Positions 50,535-60,339 of a stretch of DNA of 64,000 nt are shown here, in pieces. The stretch is from Thermococcus sp. Bubb.Bath (GTDB lineage: Archaea > Methanobacteriota_B > Thermococci > Thermococcales > Thermococcaceae). The DNA lies in the NCBI RefSeq assembly GCF_012027595.1, contig NZ_SNUR01000002.1, positions 62,001 to 126,000 of the forward strand, in the 5' to 3' direction. Below the pieces are notes generated by a model, which made no database searches, was not told the origin of the DNA, and saw only the letters and a program-made list of their open reading frames with translations. Position numbers and translations under genes: made by a program. Within the stretch, counting starts at the first letter, position 1. Each line of letters begins with the position of its first letter.

Positions 50535-50689
50535 GAAATTTTTCGTTGTGGTGATGTTATGGGATGTTACTCTGCTTGCCATCTCAATGTAAAATGGTTT
50601 CCGTAATACAGAGAAAAACTTAAAAGGATGTTATGCTCTAAACCCTCACTGCAGGAATAATCGCTTACAATGTCCGTGGGGCAACACTC

Positions 50690-50770
50690 ATGAGAACACT
50701 TGTAATAATCCCTGCATATGCTGAAGAGCTGATGATTGGGTCGCTGTTGGCAATGATCTGGCTAAGGTGA
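50690..50770 (+). pseudogene. N-terminal remnant of a GT2 glycosyltransferase
   Basis: 26 codons: MRTLVIIPAYAEELMIGSLL, close to the first residues of the intact GT2 gene at 51521 (MKTLVIIPAYNEELTIGSVV), then a stop. A decayed duplicate. Confidence 0.7.
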
Positions 50771-50775
50771 AACCG

Positions 50776-50862
50776 ATGTACCGGGACAATAAAATTGGCG
50801 TGGTAGTTCCGGCGTACAACGAGAGGCCCCATTGGGTCTTGAGTACGAGGGAAAATCGTTGA
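50776..50862 (+). pseudogene. Second GT2 N-terminal remnant
   Basis: 28 codons starting MYRDNKIGVVVPAYNER, the usual first strand of another GT2 subfamily, then out-of-register sequence and a stop. Follows the first remnant by five bases. Confidence 0.6.
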
Positions 50863-50954
50863 AACTTTGTGTAGGGCTCACCAGCGGAAGGAAAGTATAT
50901 ATCAAATAGAATAGAGTGTATATCAGTAGAAATCAAACGTTGGGTGGTGTGATT

Positions 50955-51161
50955 ATGGAAAGAACAGAAAATGTTGAGTATGTCTTAAAGGAACTGGAGA
51001 GGCTTAAGGTCGAGATACAGCGTTTAGAAGCAATGCTCATGCCGGTTCTGAGAGATGAGGATATTACCGAGGAAGAACTTGAAGAATTACTTGAGCTGGC
51101 CAGGGATGAGAATCCCGATGAGTGGATTGATGCAGAGAAACTTCCCGAGCCCAAGGGGTGA
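50955..51161 (+). CDS. relB: RelB-type antitoxin
   Basis: 68 residues, helical and very acidic (EELEELLELARDENPDEW), with a C-terminal wrap segment typical of archaeal RelB. Neutralises the adjacent RelE. ATG 50955; GGTGGTG upstream. Nine bases separate it from relE. Usually represses its own promoter; no obvious inverted repeat seen. Confidence 0.75.
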   Translation: MERTENVEYVLKELERLKVEIQRLEAMLMPVLRDEDITEEELEELLELARDENPDEWIDAEKLPEPKG

Positions 51162-51170
51162 GGTGTTCAA

Positions 51171-51443
51171 ATGATCTACCGGGTCAAGGTTCACCGGCAG
51201 GTGGAAAAGGCGCTCCTGGGTTTGCCCAAGGCTCATTATCAAAGATTCCTGGAGTTTAGAGATATTCTGAAGTATGAGCCTGTCCCAAGACAGGACTTTG
51301 ACATAATCAAATTGAAGGGAGGCGGAGATCTGGAGCTATACCGTGTTCGTCTAGGTGATTACAGGGTAATTTATTCAGTAAACTGGGATGAAAGAGTCAT
51401 CAAGATCCTAAAACTCAAACCCAGGGGGGAAGCCTACAAGTAA
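51171..51443 (+). CDS. relE: RelE-type mRNA interferase toxin
   Basis: 90 residues, RelE/ParE fold: YRVKVHRQVEKALLGLP, then KLKGGGDLELYRVRLGDYRVIYSVNWDERVIKILKLKPRGEAY. Basic residues typical of ribosome-dependent cleavage are present. Located between glycosyltransferase debris and the polysaccharide cluster. Confidence 0.85.
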   Translation: MIYRVKVHRQVEKALLGLPKAHYQRFLEFRDILKYEPVPRQDFDIIKLKGGGDLELYRVRLGDYRVIYSVNWDERVIKILKLKPRGEAYK

Positions 51444-51520
51444 AAATAGGTTCAGTGGGTTTGGATAACTGACCCATTAGAGAAGAACTCGAGGAGATAA
51501 AGAAAAAGCCGGTGAATAGC

Positions 51521-52396
51521 ATGAAAACCCTTGTAATAATCCCCGCGTATAACGAAGAGCTAACCATCGGCTCAGTCGTCGCTTTATCCAAAAAGCACGG
51601 TGATGTTCTCGTTGTTGATGACGGTTCTGAGGACAGAACTTCCGAGATTGCTGAAAGTTCCGGGGCGGTTGTTATAAGGCATGAGGTTAACAGGGGAAAA
51701 GGGCAGGCATTAAAGACGGGCTTTGATTATGCTCTGGCCAATGATTATGATGCTGCTGTTTGCATAGATGCCGACGGTCAGCACAACCCCGATGAGATTC
51801 CCCTCTTATTGAAGCCGATAGTTAAAGGAGAGGCTGATTTAGTTATCGGTTCAAGGTATTTGAACGGGGCTCACAAGACTATCCCTCTCTATAGAAGGAT
51901 TGGACTGTGGGTTTTGACCATGACGACAAACGTTGCATCTAACGTTAAGATAACTGATTCTCAGAGTGGGTTTAGAGCATTGAACAGAAGGGCCCTAGAA
52001 AGTTTGGAGCTGAATTCTGATGGGTACAACGTTGAAAGTGAGATGATAACCCAGCTAGCGGATAAGGGATTGAGGATTAAAGAAGTCCCGATACACGTTA
52101 AATATGACACCCCAAACAATCACAAGAAGAACCCATTTTCACACGGGATCAGCGTCCTAGCGAAGATTATAGGATTGATTGGATATAAAAGACCCCTCCT
52201 GATGTTTGGAATTTCGAGCTTGGCATCCTTTTTGGTAGCTGGAATACTGGCGTACTGGGCAGTTCAGCCGTATTATCACGGGAGGAATGTCTACGTAACC
52301 CAGGCGATAGGAGCGGGGATATTCATAATAATTGGGATTCAGTTGTTCGTTGCTGGATTGACGCTGAACGTGCTGGCAAAGATGGTGAGGGATTGA
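51521..52396 (+). CDS. GT2 glycosyltransferase (dolichyl-phosphate sugar synthase-like)
   Basis: 291 residues: GT-A domain with VVDDGSEDRT and DADGQHNP (DxD), then two C-terminal membrane helices. Likely makes a polyprenyl-phosphate sugar or extends a glycan. ATG 51521 with SD GGTGA. Start of the plus-strand polysaccharide operon; next gene 3 bases away. Confidence 0.87.
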   Translation: MKTLVIIPAYNEELTIGSVVALSKKHGDVLVVDDGSEDRTSEIAESSGAVVIRHEVNRGKGQALKTGFDYALANDYDAAVCIDADGQHNPDEIPLLLKPIVKGEADLVIGSRYLNGAHKTIPLYRRIGLWVLTMTTNVASNVKITDSQSGFRALNRRALESLELNSDGYNVESEMITQLADKGLRIKEVPIHVKYDTPNNHKKNPFSHGISVLAKIIGLIGYKRPLLMFGISSLASFLVAGILAYWAVQPYYHGRNVYVTQAIGAGIFIIIGIQLFVAGLTLNVLAKMVRD

Positions 52397-52399
52397 GAC

Positions 52400-53395
52400 A
52401 TGGTACTATCGAATAAAGCCAGTGTTATAATAGTCACTTACAATCATCGAAAATACGTGGGGGCCTGTCTAGATTCCGTTCTGGCTAACGATCCCTTAGA
52501 GGTCATTGTTGTTGATAACGGCTCCACTGATGGAACTTCCGAGTTTGTTGAGGAGAATTTTCCGGAAGTTCAGGTCATAAGAAGCCCAAGGAACCTAGGT
52601 TACGGTGGTGGAAACAACCTTGGTGTGAGGCATGCTAGGGGGGAGTACGTGGTAATCCTCAATCCCGACACAAAAGTCGAAGAGGGATGGCTTGAGGAGT
52701 TGGTTAAGCCCTTAGCCAAAAGTCAGCGCTTAATAACGACCCCGAAGATACTCCTCTACGATGGCTCGGCTATAAACACTATCGGGAATATCGTTCATTT
52801 TACCGGACTCACATTCACACGGGGCTATCTGGAGCCTCCTGAGAGATATGACAAGCAGGAATACCTAAGCGGCATCTCCGGGGCATGCTTCGCGATGAGA
52901 AAGGGAGAGTACTTAGAGCTGGGCGGCTTCGACGAGAACTTCTTTGCATACAATGAGGATGGAGAGTTCTCCTGGAGAGCCCATGCCAGAGGATTCAAAA
53001 TCCTGTACGTGCCCACATCGATAGTCTACCATGACTATCAGCTTAAAGTACCCCCGCAGAAGATATACCACTTGGAGAAGGGGAGGTACATTATTTTAAG
53101 GAAATATTTAACAGCGCGCCAGAGGCTCGCGCTCATGCCTTCGTTGACCATGACCGAGATACTAACCTGGGGATATGCGGTACTCAACGGGGCATCGGGC
53201 GTAAAATTCAAGCTCAGGGGGATTGTTGACGGGTTGAAAGTCAAGACCAGTGGGGTTGGGATTAACGGGGAAATATTAAAAGAGCTGGAGTTCAGAATTC
53301 CGGAGGATCAGCTGTCGTACACACAATTTGACCGGAGCATCAAAAAAATCGCCAACAAAATTTATGAGTGGAACTACAGGGTGATTGCGAGATGA
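52400..53395 (+). CDS. GT2 glycosyltransferase (rhamnosyltransferase-like)
   Basis: 331 residues; GT-A motifs VIIVTYNHRKYVGACLDSVL, VVDNGSTDGTSEF, ILNPDTKVE (DxD-like), GGFDENFFAYNEDGEFSWRA. Soluble; adds a sugar to a lipid-linked glycan. Overlaps the next gene by four bases. Confidence 0.87.
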   Translation: MVLSNKASVIIVTYNHRKYVGACLDSVLANDPLEVIVVDNGSTDGTSEFVEENFPEVQVIRSPRNLGYGGGNNLGVRHARGEYVVILNPDTKVEEGWLEELVKPLAKSQRLITTPKILLYDGSAINTIGNIVHFTGLTFTRGYLEPPERYDKQEYLSGISGACFAMRKGEYLELGGFDENFFAYNEDGEFSWRAHARGFKILYVPTSIVYHDYQLKVPPQKIYHLEKGRYIILRKYLTARQRLALMPSLTMTEILTWGYAVLNGASGVKFKLRGIVDGLKVKTSGVGINGEILKELEFRIPEDQLSYTQFDRSIKKIANKIYEWNYRVIAR

Positions 53396-53835
53396 AGATA
53401 GCTTTAGTTTGTTCTCATGGAGGGCATCTAACGGAAATACTATACTTGATGGATGCATTTAAGGATCATGATGTTTTCTTCATAACCTACGATAACTTTA
53501 GAACCCGGGAGCTATCATACGAAAAATATCTTCTGGAGAATATTGGAACAAGTCCAATAAAAATGTTAAAAGCGTTTTTCCAAATTGGGATCATACTGGC
53601 TAAGGAAAAACCAAAGGTCATAATAAGTACTGGCTCTGAAATAGCAATTCCTACGTTTATTATAGCCAAATTTTTGGGTATTAAGACAGTCTTTATTGAG
53701 AGCTGGTGCAGGATAAAGACAAAGTCAGGAACTGGAAAAATAGTTTACTACCTCTCAGACCTATTTTTGGTTCAATGGCCCCAGTTACTGAAGCTTTATG
53801 GTAGTAGAGCAAAGTACATGGGTGCTGTTGTATGA
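53392..53835 (+). CDS. Alg14/PssD-like glycosyltransferase subunit
   Basis: 147 residues: N-terminal VCSHGGHLTEIL and ISTGSEIAIPTFIIAKFLGIKTVFIES, as in EpsE/PssD/Alg14, the membrane-recruiting half of a two-part GT-B enzyme. Its partner gene follows with a four-base overlap. From here base composition becomes clearly AT-rich. Confidence 0.85.
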   Translation: MKIALVCSHGGHLTEILYLMDAFKDHDVFFITYDNFRTRELSYEKYLLENIGTSPIKMLKAFFQIGIILAKEKPKVIISTGSEIAIPTFIIAKFLGIKTVFIESWCRIKTKSGTGKIVYYLSDLFLVQWPQLLKLYGSRAKYMGAVV

Positions 53836-54314
53836 TCTTTGTCACCGTTGGTACTCACTATCAGGGGTTTGAGAGATTGATAAGGAAAATGGATAAGATA
53901 GCTGGCAGGATAGATGATGAGGTAATAATGCAGATAGGATACACCACCTATGAGCCGAAGAACGCCAAATGGTTCAGGTTCTTGGAGAGAGAAGAGGACA
54001 TTTTAGAGTTATATAAGAAAGCTGATGTTATTGTAGCTCATGCGGGAGCGGGAACATTATTAACAGCTTTGTCTTTTGGAAAACCAATAGTCGTCGTTCC
54101 AAGATTGAAAAAGTTTGGGGAGCATGTCGATGATCAACAGTTAGAATTGGCTGAAGCGTTAGAAAATATGAATAAGGCTATAGCAGTTTATGATATTGAA
54201 AAATTAGAGGATGCAATAAAGAAAGCAAAATTATTGTTAAAATATAGACCAATTCAGAGAAACAAAAAGCTTATATTATTTTTGAAAAGTACGCTTAGGA
54301 GGCTCGAGAAATGA
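53832..54314 (+). CDS. Alg13/PssE-like glycosyltransferase subunit
   Basis: 160 residues, GT28 C-terminal domain: FVTVGTHYQGFERLI, IVAHAGAGTLLTALSFGKPIVVVPRLKKFGEHVDDQQ. Catalytic, donor-binding half that pairs with the preceding Alg14-like protein. Confidence 0.87.
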   Translation: MIFVTVGTHYQGFERLIRKMDKIAGRIDDEVIMQIGYTTYEPKNAKWFRFLEREEDILELYKKADVIVAHAGAGTLLTALSFGKPIVVVPRLKKFGEHVDDQQLELAEALENMNKAIAVYDIEKLEDAIKKAKLLLKYRPIQRNKKLILFLKSTLRRLEK

Positions 54315-55393
54315 AATATGAAAGATACTACAACATCAACAATCTTGTACGGTTCGTTTTAAAAGGCCCAAAAGGATTTGCAAACTCTAAGAGATATATG
54401 AACTATCAGATGAATACACATAATGGGCGTGCAGATGTAGATTTCATAGTTAACATCAAAAAGAATGTTGACAGAAATAATGTATGTACTGATTGTTACA
54501 TCTTGGATGATGTTTACTATGTTAGAGAGGGGTATTTTTACACTATTAGTAAGTATAAACTACTAAAATGGGCAATTGAAATAAAAAATTTTGAAAAAAT
54601 GAATGATAAACCAATAGAAGTTAACCTAACTATCTCCCCCTCTATTCTTAGATTGTTCAACATGTCTTATACTTTACTTGAGGGGTTTATTGTGGATGCA
54701 TTTATCCATTATGTATTAACTGAAAAAGGATATAACCTATTACATGCTTCATGTGTAGCTAAAGATGACAGAGGAATTGCGTTCATAGCCCGGGGCGGTG
54801 GGGGAAAGACAACTCTCTCGCTGAATCTTCTTAGGAGTGGCTTTAGGTTTGTTAGTGATAATTTTACTATACTGCTTTCCAATAGCAAAGTAAAAGGATT
54901 CGTTGAACCATTAAATATATTCACTTATAATCTAAGTGAGGATGTGTGGAGGCATTTTAATATTTACCAAAAAATAGAATTAAAATTGAAACATATATTA
55001 TACCTTACAACTGGAAGATACATAAAGATGTTCACACAAGTAAATCCTCTAAAAATATTCAAAAATAAAATAGAAAATAGCGATATTTATGTTGATATGA
55101 TATTTTTGATAATTCCTAATCATAATATAAAAAGTCCTGCAATGGAGGAGATATCCAAAGAAGAATTAGTTAAACATATTCTCTATAATCAACTGCTAGA
55201 GTTTCCATATTTTGATGAATACGTCACAGCATATGCATATACCTTTCCGAAAAGTAACTTAGCAAATCATTGGGAGAAATACCTAGAAAATCTTCGGCAC
55301 AATCTGAAAAATGGAATCTCAATATATAAGCTAGAAGTTCCATTGCGATACAATGAGGAAGTTTTTAGAAAGATATTGGGGGTGATAGAATGA
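54311..55393 (+). CDS. HPr kinase-like P-loop protein, first of a tandem pair
   Basis: 360 residues. After about 150 residues of unknown beta-rich sequence comes LLHASCVAKDDRGIAFIARGGGGKTT: a His followed by a Walker A (GGGGKTT), the order of HPr kinase-like (serine kinase) domains. A conserved FPKSNLANHW segment near the C-terminus is shared with the next gene. In polysaccharide clusters such proteins may phosphorylate a protein or sugar; substrate unknown. Confidence 0.65.
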   Translation: MKYERYYNINNLVRFVLKGPKGFANSKRYMNYQMNTHNGRADVDFIVNIKKNVDRNNVCTDCYILDDVYYVREGYFYTISKYKLLKWAIEIKNFEKMNDKPIEVNLTISPSILRLFNMSYTLLEGFIVDAFIHYVLTEKGYNLLHASCVAKDDRGIAFIARGGGGKTTLSLNLLRSGFRFVSDNFTILLSNSKVKGFVEPLNIFTYNLSEDVWRHFNIYQKIELKLKHILYLTTGRYIKMFTQVNPLKIFKNKIENSDIYVDMIFLIIPNHNIKSPAMEEISKEELVKHILYNQLLEFPYFDEYVTAYAYTFPKSNLANHWEKYLENLRHNLKNGISIYKLEVPLRYNEEVFRKILGVIE

Positions 55394-56466
55394 AAGAAAC
55401 TAGAAATTATAATATTCATAATGTTTTAAAAATTCAAATAAATAGAGAGAAAAAGTTTGACCTCATGAGGGGATTTGACCTTGAGCTATCTCCATTTAGA
55501 GTTTTTAGAGACATTGGTAATCCCGATATAATACTTAATGTAGGTAAATTCACACCATCTAATAATGATTGTTTTGTTATAGATCACAAATATTACGTTA
55601 AAGACAACTATTTTTACTGTAAAGATTCCGGAGGAAACATCAAGTGGGAAGTAGAAATTTGGGGATTTGAAAAAGGACCTGCAATTGTCAATTTTAATTA
55701 CAAAATAGTAAAACCTAAGGCTCTTGTTTCAAGACTTTCTGTAGAAACATTCTTATTGAGACCGTTGATGTATTATAAATTGCTAGAGAAAGGTTATGTC
55801 ATGATTCACAGTGCTGGAGTCAGTAAAGAGGGAGAAGCGTATATCTTTCCCGGTCGCGGCGGGGCTTTTAAGACATCCCTAACTATGGGTTTTATAAAGC
55901 GGGCAAATTTTAAATATCTGGGGGATGATAGAGTCATCTTATATCAAGATAGAGTTTTAAGCTTCCCTGCACATTTCTACAGTTTTCAATACACATACCA
56001 AAAACGAGATGATGAGTTTATAAGTTATTTTGATAAATTAAAGTTTATATTTAATCATGACAAATATATTAATTATATTAATAAGAATGTTCTCCCTATA
56101 GAAGACAGTTCAAAACTCAGAGCAGTATTTTTTGTTGTCAAGAAAAATACTCGAGAGGTAAAATTCACCAAGTTAGAAACACAGGAGGCAATTACAAAAT
56201 TAATTAATAGTAGCAAGATGGAGATGAAAGCTATCTCAGATAGCATCCCTGGATTCTTCCTAAATCCATACTATACCTATATGCAAGCATATTCATATGT
56301 ATTCCCTAAGAGTCGTGTAGGTAAATATTGGGATAACTTGAAAAAAGAGTTAGGTGCAATATTAAAAAAAGATATACCAATTTATGAAATCAAAATTCCA
56401 GAAAAATATACTCAAACTGTATTTCGGGAAGTTTTAACGTTTGTGAGGGGATTGAAATGGCCTTAG
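55390..56466 (+). CDS. HPr kinase-like P-loop protein, second of a tandem pair
   Basis: 358 residues, diverged paralogue of the preceding protein: MIHSAGVSKEGEAYIFPGRG, then the Walker A GGAFKTS, a GDD motif (YLGDDRVIL), and YVFPKSRVGKYW. Walker A has Phe where Gly is usual. Overlaps both neighbours (four and ten bases). Tandem duplication with divergence suggests different or cooperating substrates. Confidence 0.65.
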   Translation: MKETRNYNIHNVLKIQINREKKFDLMRGFDLELSPFRVFRDIGNPDIILNVGKFTPSNNDCFVIDHKYYVKDNYFYCKDSGGNIKWEVEIWGFEKGPAIVNFNYKIVKPKALVSRLSVETFLLRPLMYYKLLEKGYVMIHSAGVSKEGEAYIFPGRGGAFKTSLTMGFIKRANFKYLGDDRVILYQDRVLSFPAHFYSFQYTYQKRDDEFISYFDKLKFIFNHDKYINYINKNVLPIEDSSKLRAVFFVVKKNTREVKFTKLETQEAITKLINSSKMEMKAISDSIPGFFLNPYYTYMQAYSYVFPKSRVGKYWDNLKKELGAILKKDIPIYEIKIPEKYTQTVFREVLTFVRGLKWP

Positions 56467-57605
56467 AAGGAGTTATAATTATCGGACCTCAATTCCCAGA
56501 GGGCGGGGTAACAACATATGTAAAAACTCTCAAAAAATACTTACAAAAAGAAGGCCTTAAGGTTATATTGATAAGTCCTTATGTTTTTTATCCGACAGAA
56601 ATGAATGCACGGGCGATCTTACGTATTGATTTTATTAAAAATAGCTTTATCAAATTGATAGTCTTGATTTCCAATATAGGTAACATTATAAAACTAGCAT
56701 CTACTAAGCAGAGCTTTATTGCACATGTTCATACTGCTGGGGGCTGGTCTTTTTGGGAGAATTCTATTTATATTATTATTCTTAAAGCATTTAAAATACC
56801 AGTTGTGCTACACATGCATACATCAGAATATGGGTATGCGTACCTCACAAGTACTAATCAAGTAAAAAAGAAGTTAATAAGAAAAATTTTTGAAAAAAGT
56901 GACGTTGTTATTGTGCTCTCTAAGTACTGGAAGAAGCTATTTAGTAAAGAACTTGGCATCCCAGAGCATAAATTAGTTATTGTGCCAAATGGAGTGGACA
57001 TTGATAAATTTAAGATGCATAACCACGAAGATTGTAGAAGAAAGTTAGAATTACCCTCTAATAAAAAGATAATATTTTCTTTGGGAAACTTAATTGAAAG
57101 AAAAGGCTTTAGATATCTTATCAAGGCCTTAAACGAATTAGTTAAATACAGAAGAGATTTTATTTGCTTTATTGGAGGTAGCGGGCCTGATAGAAATAAC
57201 TTGCAAAAAATGATAAATGCTATAGGTTTGGAGAAATATGTCAAGCTCATAGGATATGTTCCTGATGATTTGTTGCCAATATGGATGAGTGCTGCTGATA
57301 TTTTTGTTTTGCCTAGCCTTGGAGAAGGTGTTCCATTAGTAATGTTTGAGGCTTTAGCCTCTGGTGTACCTTTCATTGGGACTAAAGTTGGTGGTATCCC
57401 TGAAGTAATAATTTCGAATGAATATGGCTTACTCGTTGAGCCTGCGGATCCCAAAGATCTAGCGGAGAAAATTTTAATTGCATTGGATAAAGAATGGGAT
57501 CGGGAAAAAATAAGGAAGTATGCAGAGCAGTTTACGTGGGAGAATATAACGAAACAAATATTAAAAGTCTACGCCAGATTGGGAGGTGTGAAGACTCATG
57601 AATGA
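56457..57605 (+). CDS. GT4 glycosyltransferase
   Basis: 382 residues: GGVTTYVKTL acceptor-side loop, VPNGVDIDKF, SLGNLIERKGFRYLIKAL, LPSLGEGVPLVMFEALASGVP (E-x7-E). Sugar unknown. Overlaps both neighbours; AT-rich. Confidence 0.88.
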   Translation: MALEGVIIIGPQFPEGGVTTYVKTLKKYLQKEGLKVILISPYVFYPTEMNARAILRIDFIKNSFIKLIVLISNIGNIIKLASTKQSFIAHVHTAGGWSFWENSIYIIILKAFKIPVVLHMHTSEYGYAYLTSTNQVKKKLIRKIFEKSDVVIVLSKYWKKLFSKELGIPEHKLVIVPNGVDIDKFKMHNHEDCRRKLELPSNKKIIFSLGNLIERKGFRYLIKALNELVKYRRDFICFIGGSGPDRNNLQKMINAIGLEKYVKLIGYVPDDLLPIWMSAADIFVLPSLGEGVPLVMFEALASGVPFIGTKVGGIPEVIISNEYGLLVEPADPKDLAEKILIALDKEWDREKIRKYAEQFTWENITKQILKVYARLGGVKTHE

Positions 57606-58734
57606 TATCTCTCAATTTGGGGTGCTATACTTTGGTATTCCTAGATGGTATGCATACTCAGGATATGCAAAATGGTTTATCTCAGTATATCGGGAGTTAC
57701 AAAATAATGGATATCCAATATACTTACTTCAACACAATGACTATTTATTTAACATATATACAAATAGAATTCCTTTATTCGGGTATTCCTATCTCGAATA
57801 TCTGTTACTGAAGAATCTTAAGAAATTAGAAAGTTTTCCTGACACTCTGATTGTGCATGTCCTCTACCAAGTCTCCTATTACTATCGAATAATTAAAATG
57901 ATTAGGATATTAAATAACAAACTTAACAAAGATATACATATTGTTTTTACTGTCCATGATATATTCGACAGATCTGGGAACGTTGATAACTCAATATATA
58001 ACAAGATTAGAGACGTTGATGTAATTTTTGTACCTTCAAAATATACCGCGGAGACATTAAAAATGCGCTTTAGTATAAATGCTCCAATCCATGTTACATA
58101 CAATCCTGTCGACCCAATATTTAAGCCTCTTCCCGCAGAGCTTAAAACAACGCTTAGAGAGAACTTTTTGAGACAGCATAATCTTCCAAAAGACTCTTAT
58201 CTATTGTTGTATGTTGGAACCGAAAAGCCTTCGAAAAATATAGAAGGGTTATTCAAGGTATTATCAATATCAAAAGAAAGTCTCGAAAATGTGTATTTAA
58301 TAAAAGTTGGTAAACCGGGAAGACGTGATCATCTCATTAAGTATGCACATGAGCTAAATATAAGTAAAAACATTATTTGGATAAATAACGTTATCGATAG
58401 CGATTTGATGAAATTATACAACATTTCAAACGTTTTTATTACATTATCTCTTGCAGAGGGATTTGGCATGCCGGTAGTTGAGGCCATGGCATGTGGGACG
58501 CCAGTAGTAGTCTCAAATAAAACTTCTCTTCCAGAGATAGTATCTCGCGCTGGAGTTATAGTAGATCCTACGAATCAACATACTGTTGCAGATAAAATAG
58601 TGAGAATTTTACTCTCGGAAGCATATTCAAAAAAACTATCCTCAAGGGGCATTAATAGAGCCAAAATGTTTTCAGTAAGCGAAATATTAAAAAACTATTT
58701 AGAAGGATATAATCTCGCTGTAAATAGCTACTAG
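57598..58734 (+). CDS. GT4 glycosyltransferase
   Basis: 378 residues: VTYNPVDPIFKPL, YVGTEKPSKNIEGLFKVL, LSLAEGFGMPVVEAMACGTPVVVSN (E-x7-E). N-terminal half diverged. Nine bases to the next gene. Confidence 0.87.
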   Translation: MNDISQFGVLYFGIPRWYAYSGYAKWFISVYRELQNNGYPIYLLQHNDYLFNIYTNRIPLFGYSYLEYLLLKNLKKLESFPDTLIVHVLYQVSYYYRIIKMIRILNNKLNKDIHIVFTVHDIFDRSGNVDNSIYNKIRDVDVIFVPSKYTAETLKMRFSINAPIHVTYNPVDPIFKPLPAELKTTLRENFLRQHNLPKDSYLLLYVGTEKPSKNIEGLFKVLSISKESLENVYLIKVGKPGRRDHLIKYAHELNISKNIIWINNVIDSDLMKLYNISNVFITLSLAEGFGMPVVEAMACGTPVVVSNKTSLPEIVSRAGVIVDPTNQHTVADKIVRILLSEAYSKKLSSRGINRAKMFSVSEILKNYLEGYNLAVNSY

Positions 58735-58743
58735 GGTGGGATC

Positions 58744-60339
58744 ATGAAAAAAAGAACGCTAATTGTTTTGTTTTATATATGGGGTGCAATGATCCCTTAT
58801 TTAATCTCCTCAAGGTATGGAATTATAGATTCATTTTTAAACTTTAGAATAGCAGATGTCTTGAAAACTATCTTCACTGGTCACATAGAAGCTGCAGAGC
58901 ACCAGCCTGGTTATGTTGCTTTCCTTTCGGTTCTTTCGTTATCCTCTGGAATAAAAGTTCGAGAGTTCCTTCTGTCTCCCCTTGCTGGAATTCTGTTCAT
59001 GATGTCTTTGCCACTATTTTCCAAGGCAATATTAAATAATGGTAATGATAGTTTAGATTTTACACTTCCAGCACTGACTGTTATCTGGTTATATGTATCT
59101 CCCAATAATTACAGTGTCTGGCCACATGCATTTGGGTTTGTTCTGTTCTTGATATTTGTCTCAATATCTATTGGTAAAATGCAAAAAATATCAAGCGCTT
59201 CTTTATTGATTTTGCTCGGTTTAATTGGAGTATCTGTAAATTCGATTTCCTATACTTCTGAAATGTGGATAATTTCATTTTTAATCTTTGCTGTTATTGT
59301 CAATAAGATATTTCAAAAAATTTTACATCACGGAGTGAGGCATGATTTGAGCTTAGTATTAGGTCTGGCTACTACACTAACTGTCGGTTTTATATATTTC
59401 AATAATATTATATGGGATCAATATTTACCTGGAGTAACTTATAACCTAAAAACGGGGCAGATATGGGAAATAATAAGATATTCTTTTGGGATGCTATCAG
59501 GAAAAACTGCTCCAGAGATTATTCCGTACATTTATGTTCCTACACCTCAAGAAAAGGCTACTCTGATGGAACTAAGATGTATTAGGTTACCGATTCTAAT
59601 AATGACAGGAGTTAGTATCTTGGTAGGCTTAATGTATACATTAAAAAACATACGCTTAGTAAAAAATGTTGAAACGCATATATACGCTATTGCTTTACTA
59701 TTAATATCTATTCCAGATATCATATTTTATGTGTCCAAAGGGGCAACTTTAATGGCAATATTGTTTAGATATTATCTATTCGTGTCTCCTGTACTTGCAC
59801 AATTTTATATTAATTACATTAGTCAGATCAAATATGTACATAACCTAGGAGTTATACGGAAGATATACCCCCTAATTATATTAGGGCTAGCAATAGCACT
59901 GTTTCTTGCATCTGTATCGAGTTTTACAGTAATTAAAAGTTCCTCTCAATGGGCTTATGCTGACAATACTGCTTCATTTGTGTTATCTAATTTAAATTAT
60001 GAAAAGAGAGTTGACATAATCTCAGACCATTTTACCCTAGGGAGATTCAAACTCGTTGGCATGGAACGAGGGGAAGAACTTAAACTATATTCAGAGATGT
60101 TTCTAATAGGTCCAAATGATTATGCGTTCCTAATTGATGGGATAGGAAATAAAAAAGGGATTTTTGTTCACAATGTAGAGATCGGTAACTACCATATTGC
60201 AGGGAGTACTGTGTCAAATTGGCTTTACCTTCAACCGTTGAATAGATATATGTCACAAATCTCATGCAATTACAAAGTTAACAAAATATATTCTAACAAG
60301 GGAACAATAGTCTGGATGCCAGTAGGTGATTCGAGATGA
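58744..60339 (+). CDS. Multi-spanning membrane protein of the polysaccharide cluster (GT-C-like)
   Basis: 531 residues, about 11-13 helices and a C-terminal exterior domain (about 410-531). An acidic/His loop after helix 1 (ADVLKTIFTGHIEAAEHQPGY) is where GT-C enzymes carry catalytic acids. It may be a polymerase, oligosaccharyl- or glycosyltransferase; family not recognised with certainty. ATG 58744. Confidence 0.6.
   Translation: MKKRTLIVLFYIWGAMIPYLISSRYGIIDSFLNFRIADVLKTIFTGHIEAAEHQPGYVAFLSVLSLSSGIKVREFLLSPLAGILFMMSLPLFSKAILNNGNDSLDFTLPALTVIWLYVSPNNYSVWPHAFGFVLFLIFVSISIGKMQKISSASLLILLGLIGVSVNSISYTSEMWIISFLIFAVIVNKIFQKILHHGVRHDLSLVLGLATTLTVGFIYFNNIIWDQYLPGVTYNLKTGQIWEIIRYSFGMLSGKTAPEIIPYIYVPTPQEKATLMELRCIRLPILIMTGVSILVGLMYTLKNIRLVKNVETHIYAIALLLISIPDIIFYVSKGATLMAILFRYYLFVSPVLAQFYINYISQIKYVHNLGVIRKIYPLIILGLAIALFLASVSSFTVIKSSSQWAYADNTASFVLSNLNYEKRVDIISDHFTLGRFKLVGMERGEELKLYSEMFLIGPNDYAFLIDGIGNKKGIFVHNVEIGNYHIAGSTVSNWLYLQPLNRYMSQISCNYKVNKIYSNKGTIVWMPVGDSR

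Larger units (their letters stand above)
50535..50954. other. 420-base region without an intact gene, mostly decayed glycosyltransferase pieces
   Basis: Contains two glycosyltransferase start fragments (listed separately) and the promoter of the RelBE pair (TATA-like AGTATATATC about 50893-50902). The rest, including 50535-50689, shows no gene, RNA fold or repeat that I can support. Confidence 0.6.

Noticed and set aside
51461-51520. Short in-frame stretch REELEEIKKKPVNS before the GT2 gene
   Set aside because: Could be the tail of a lost gene, but too short to assign; the SD for 51521 lies within it.
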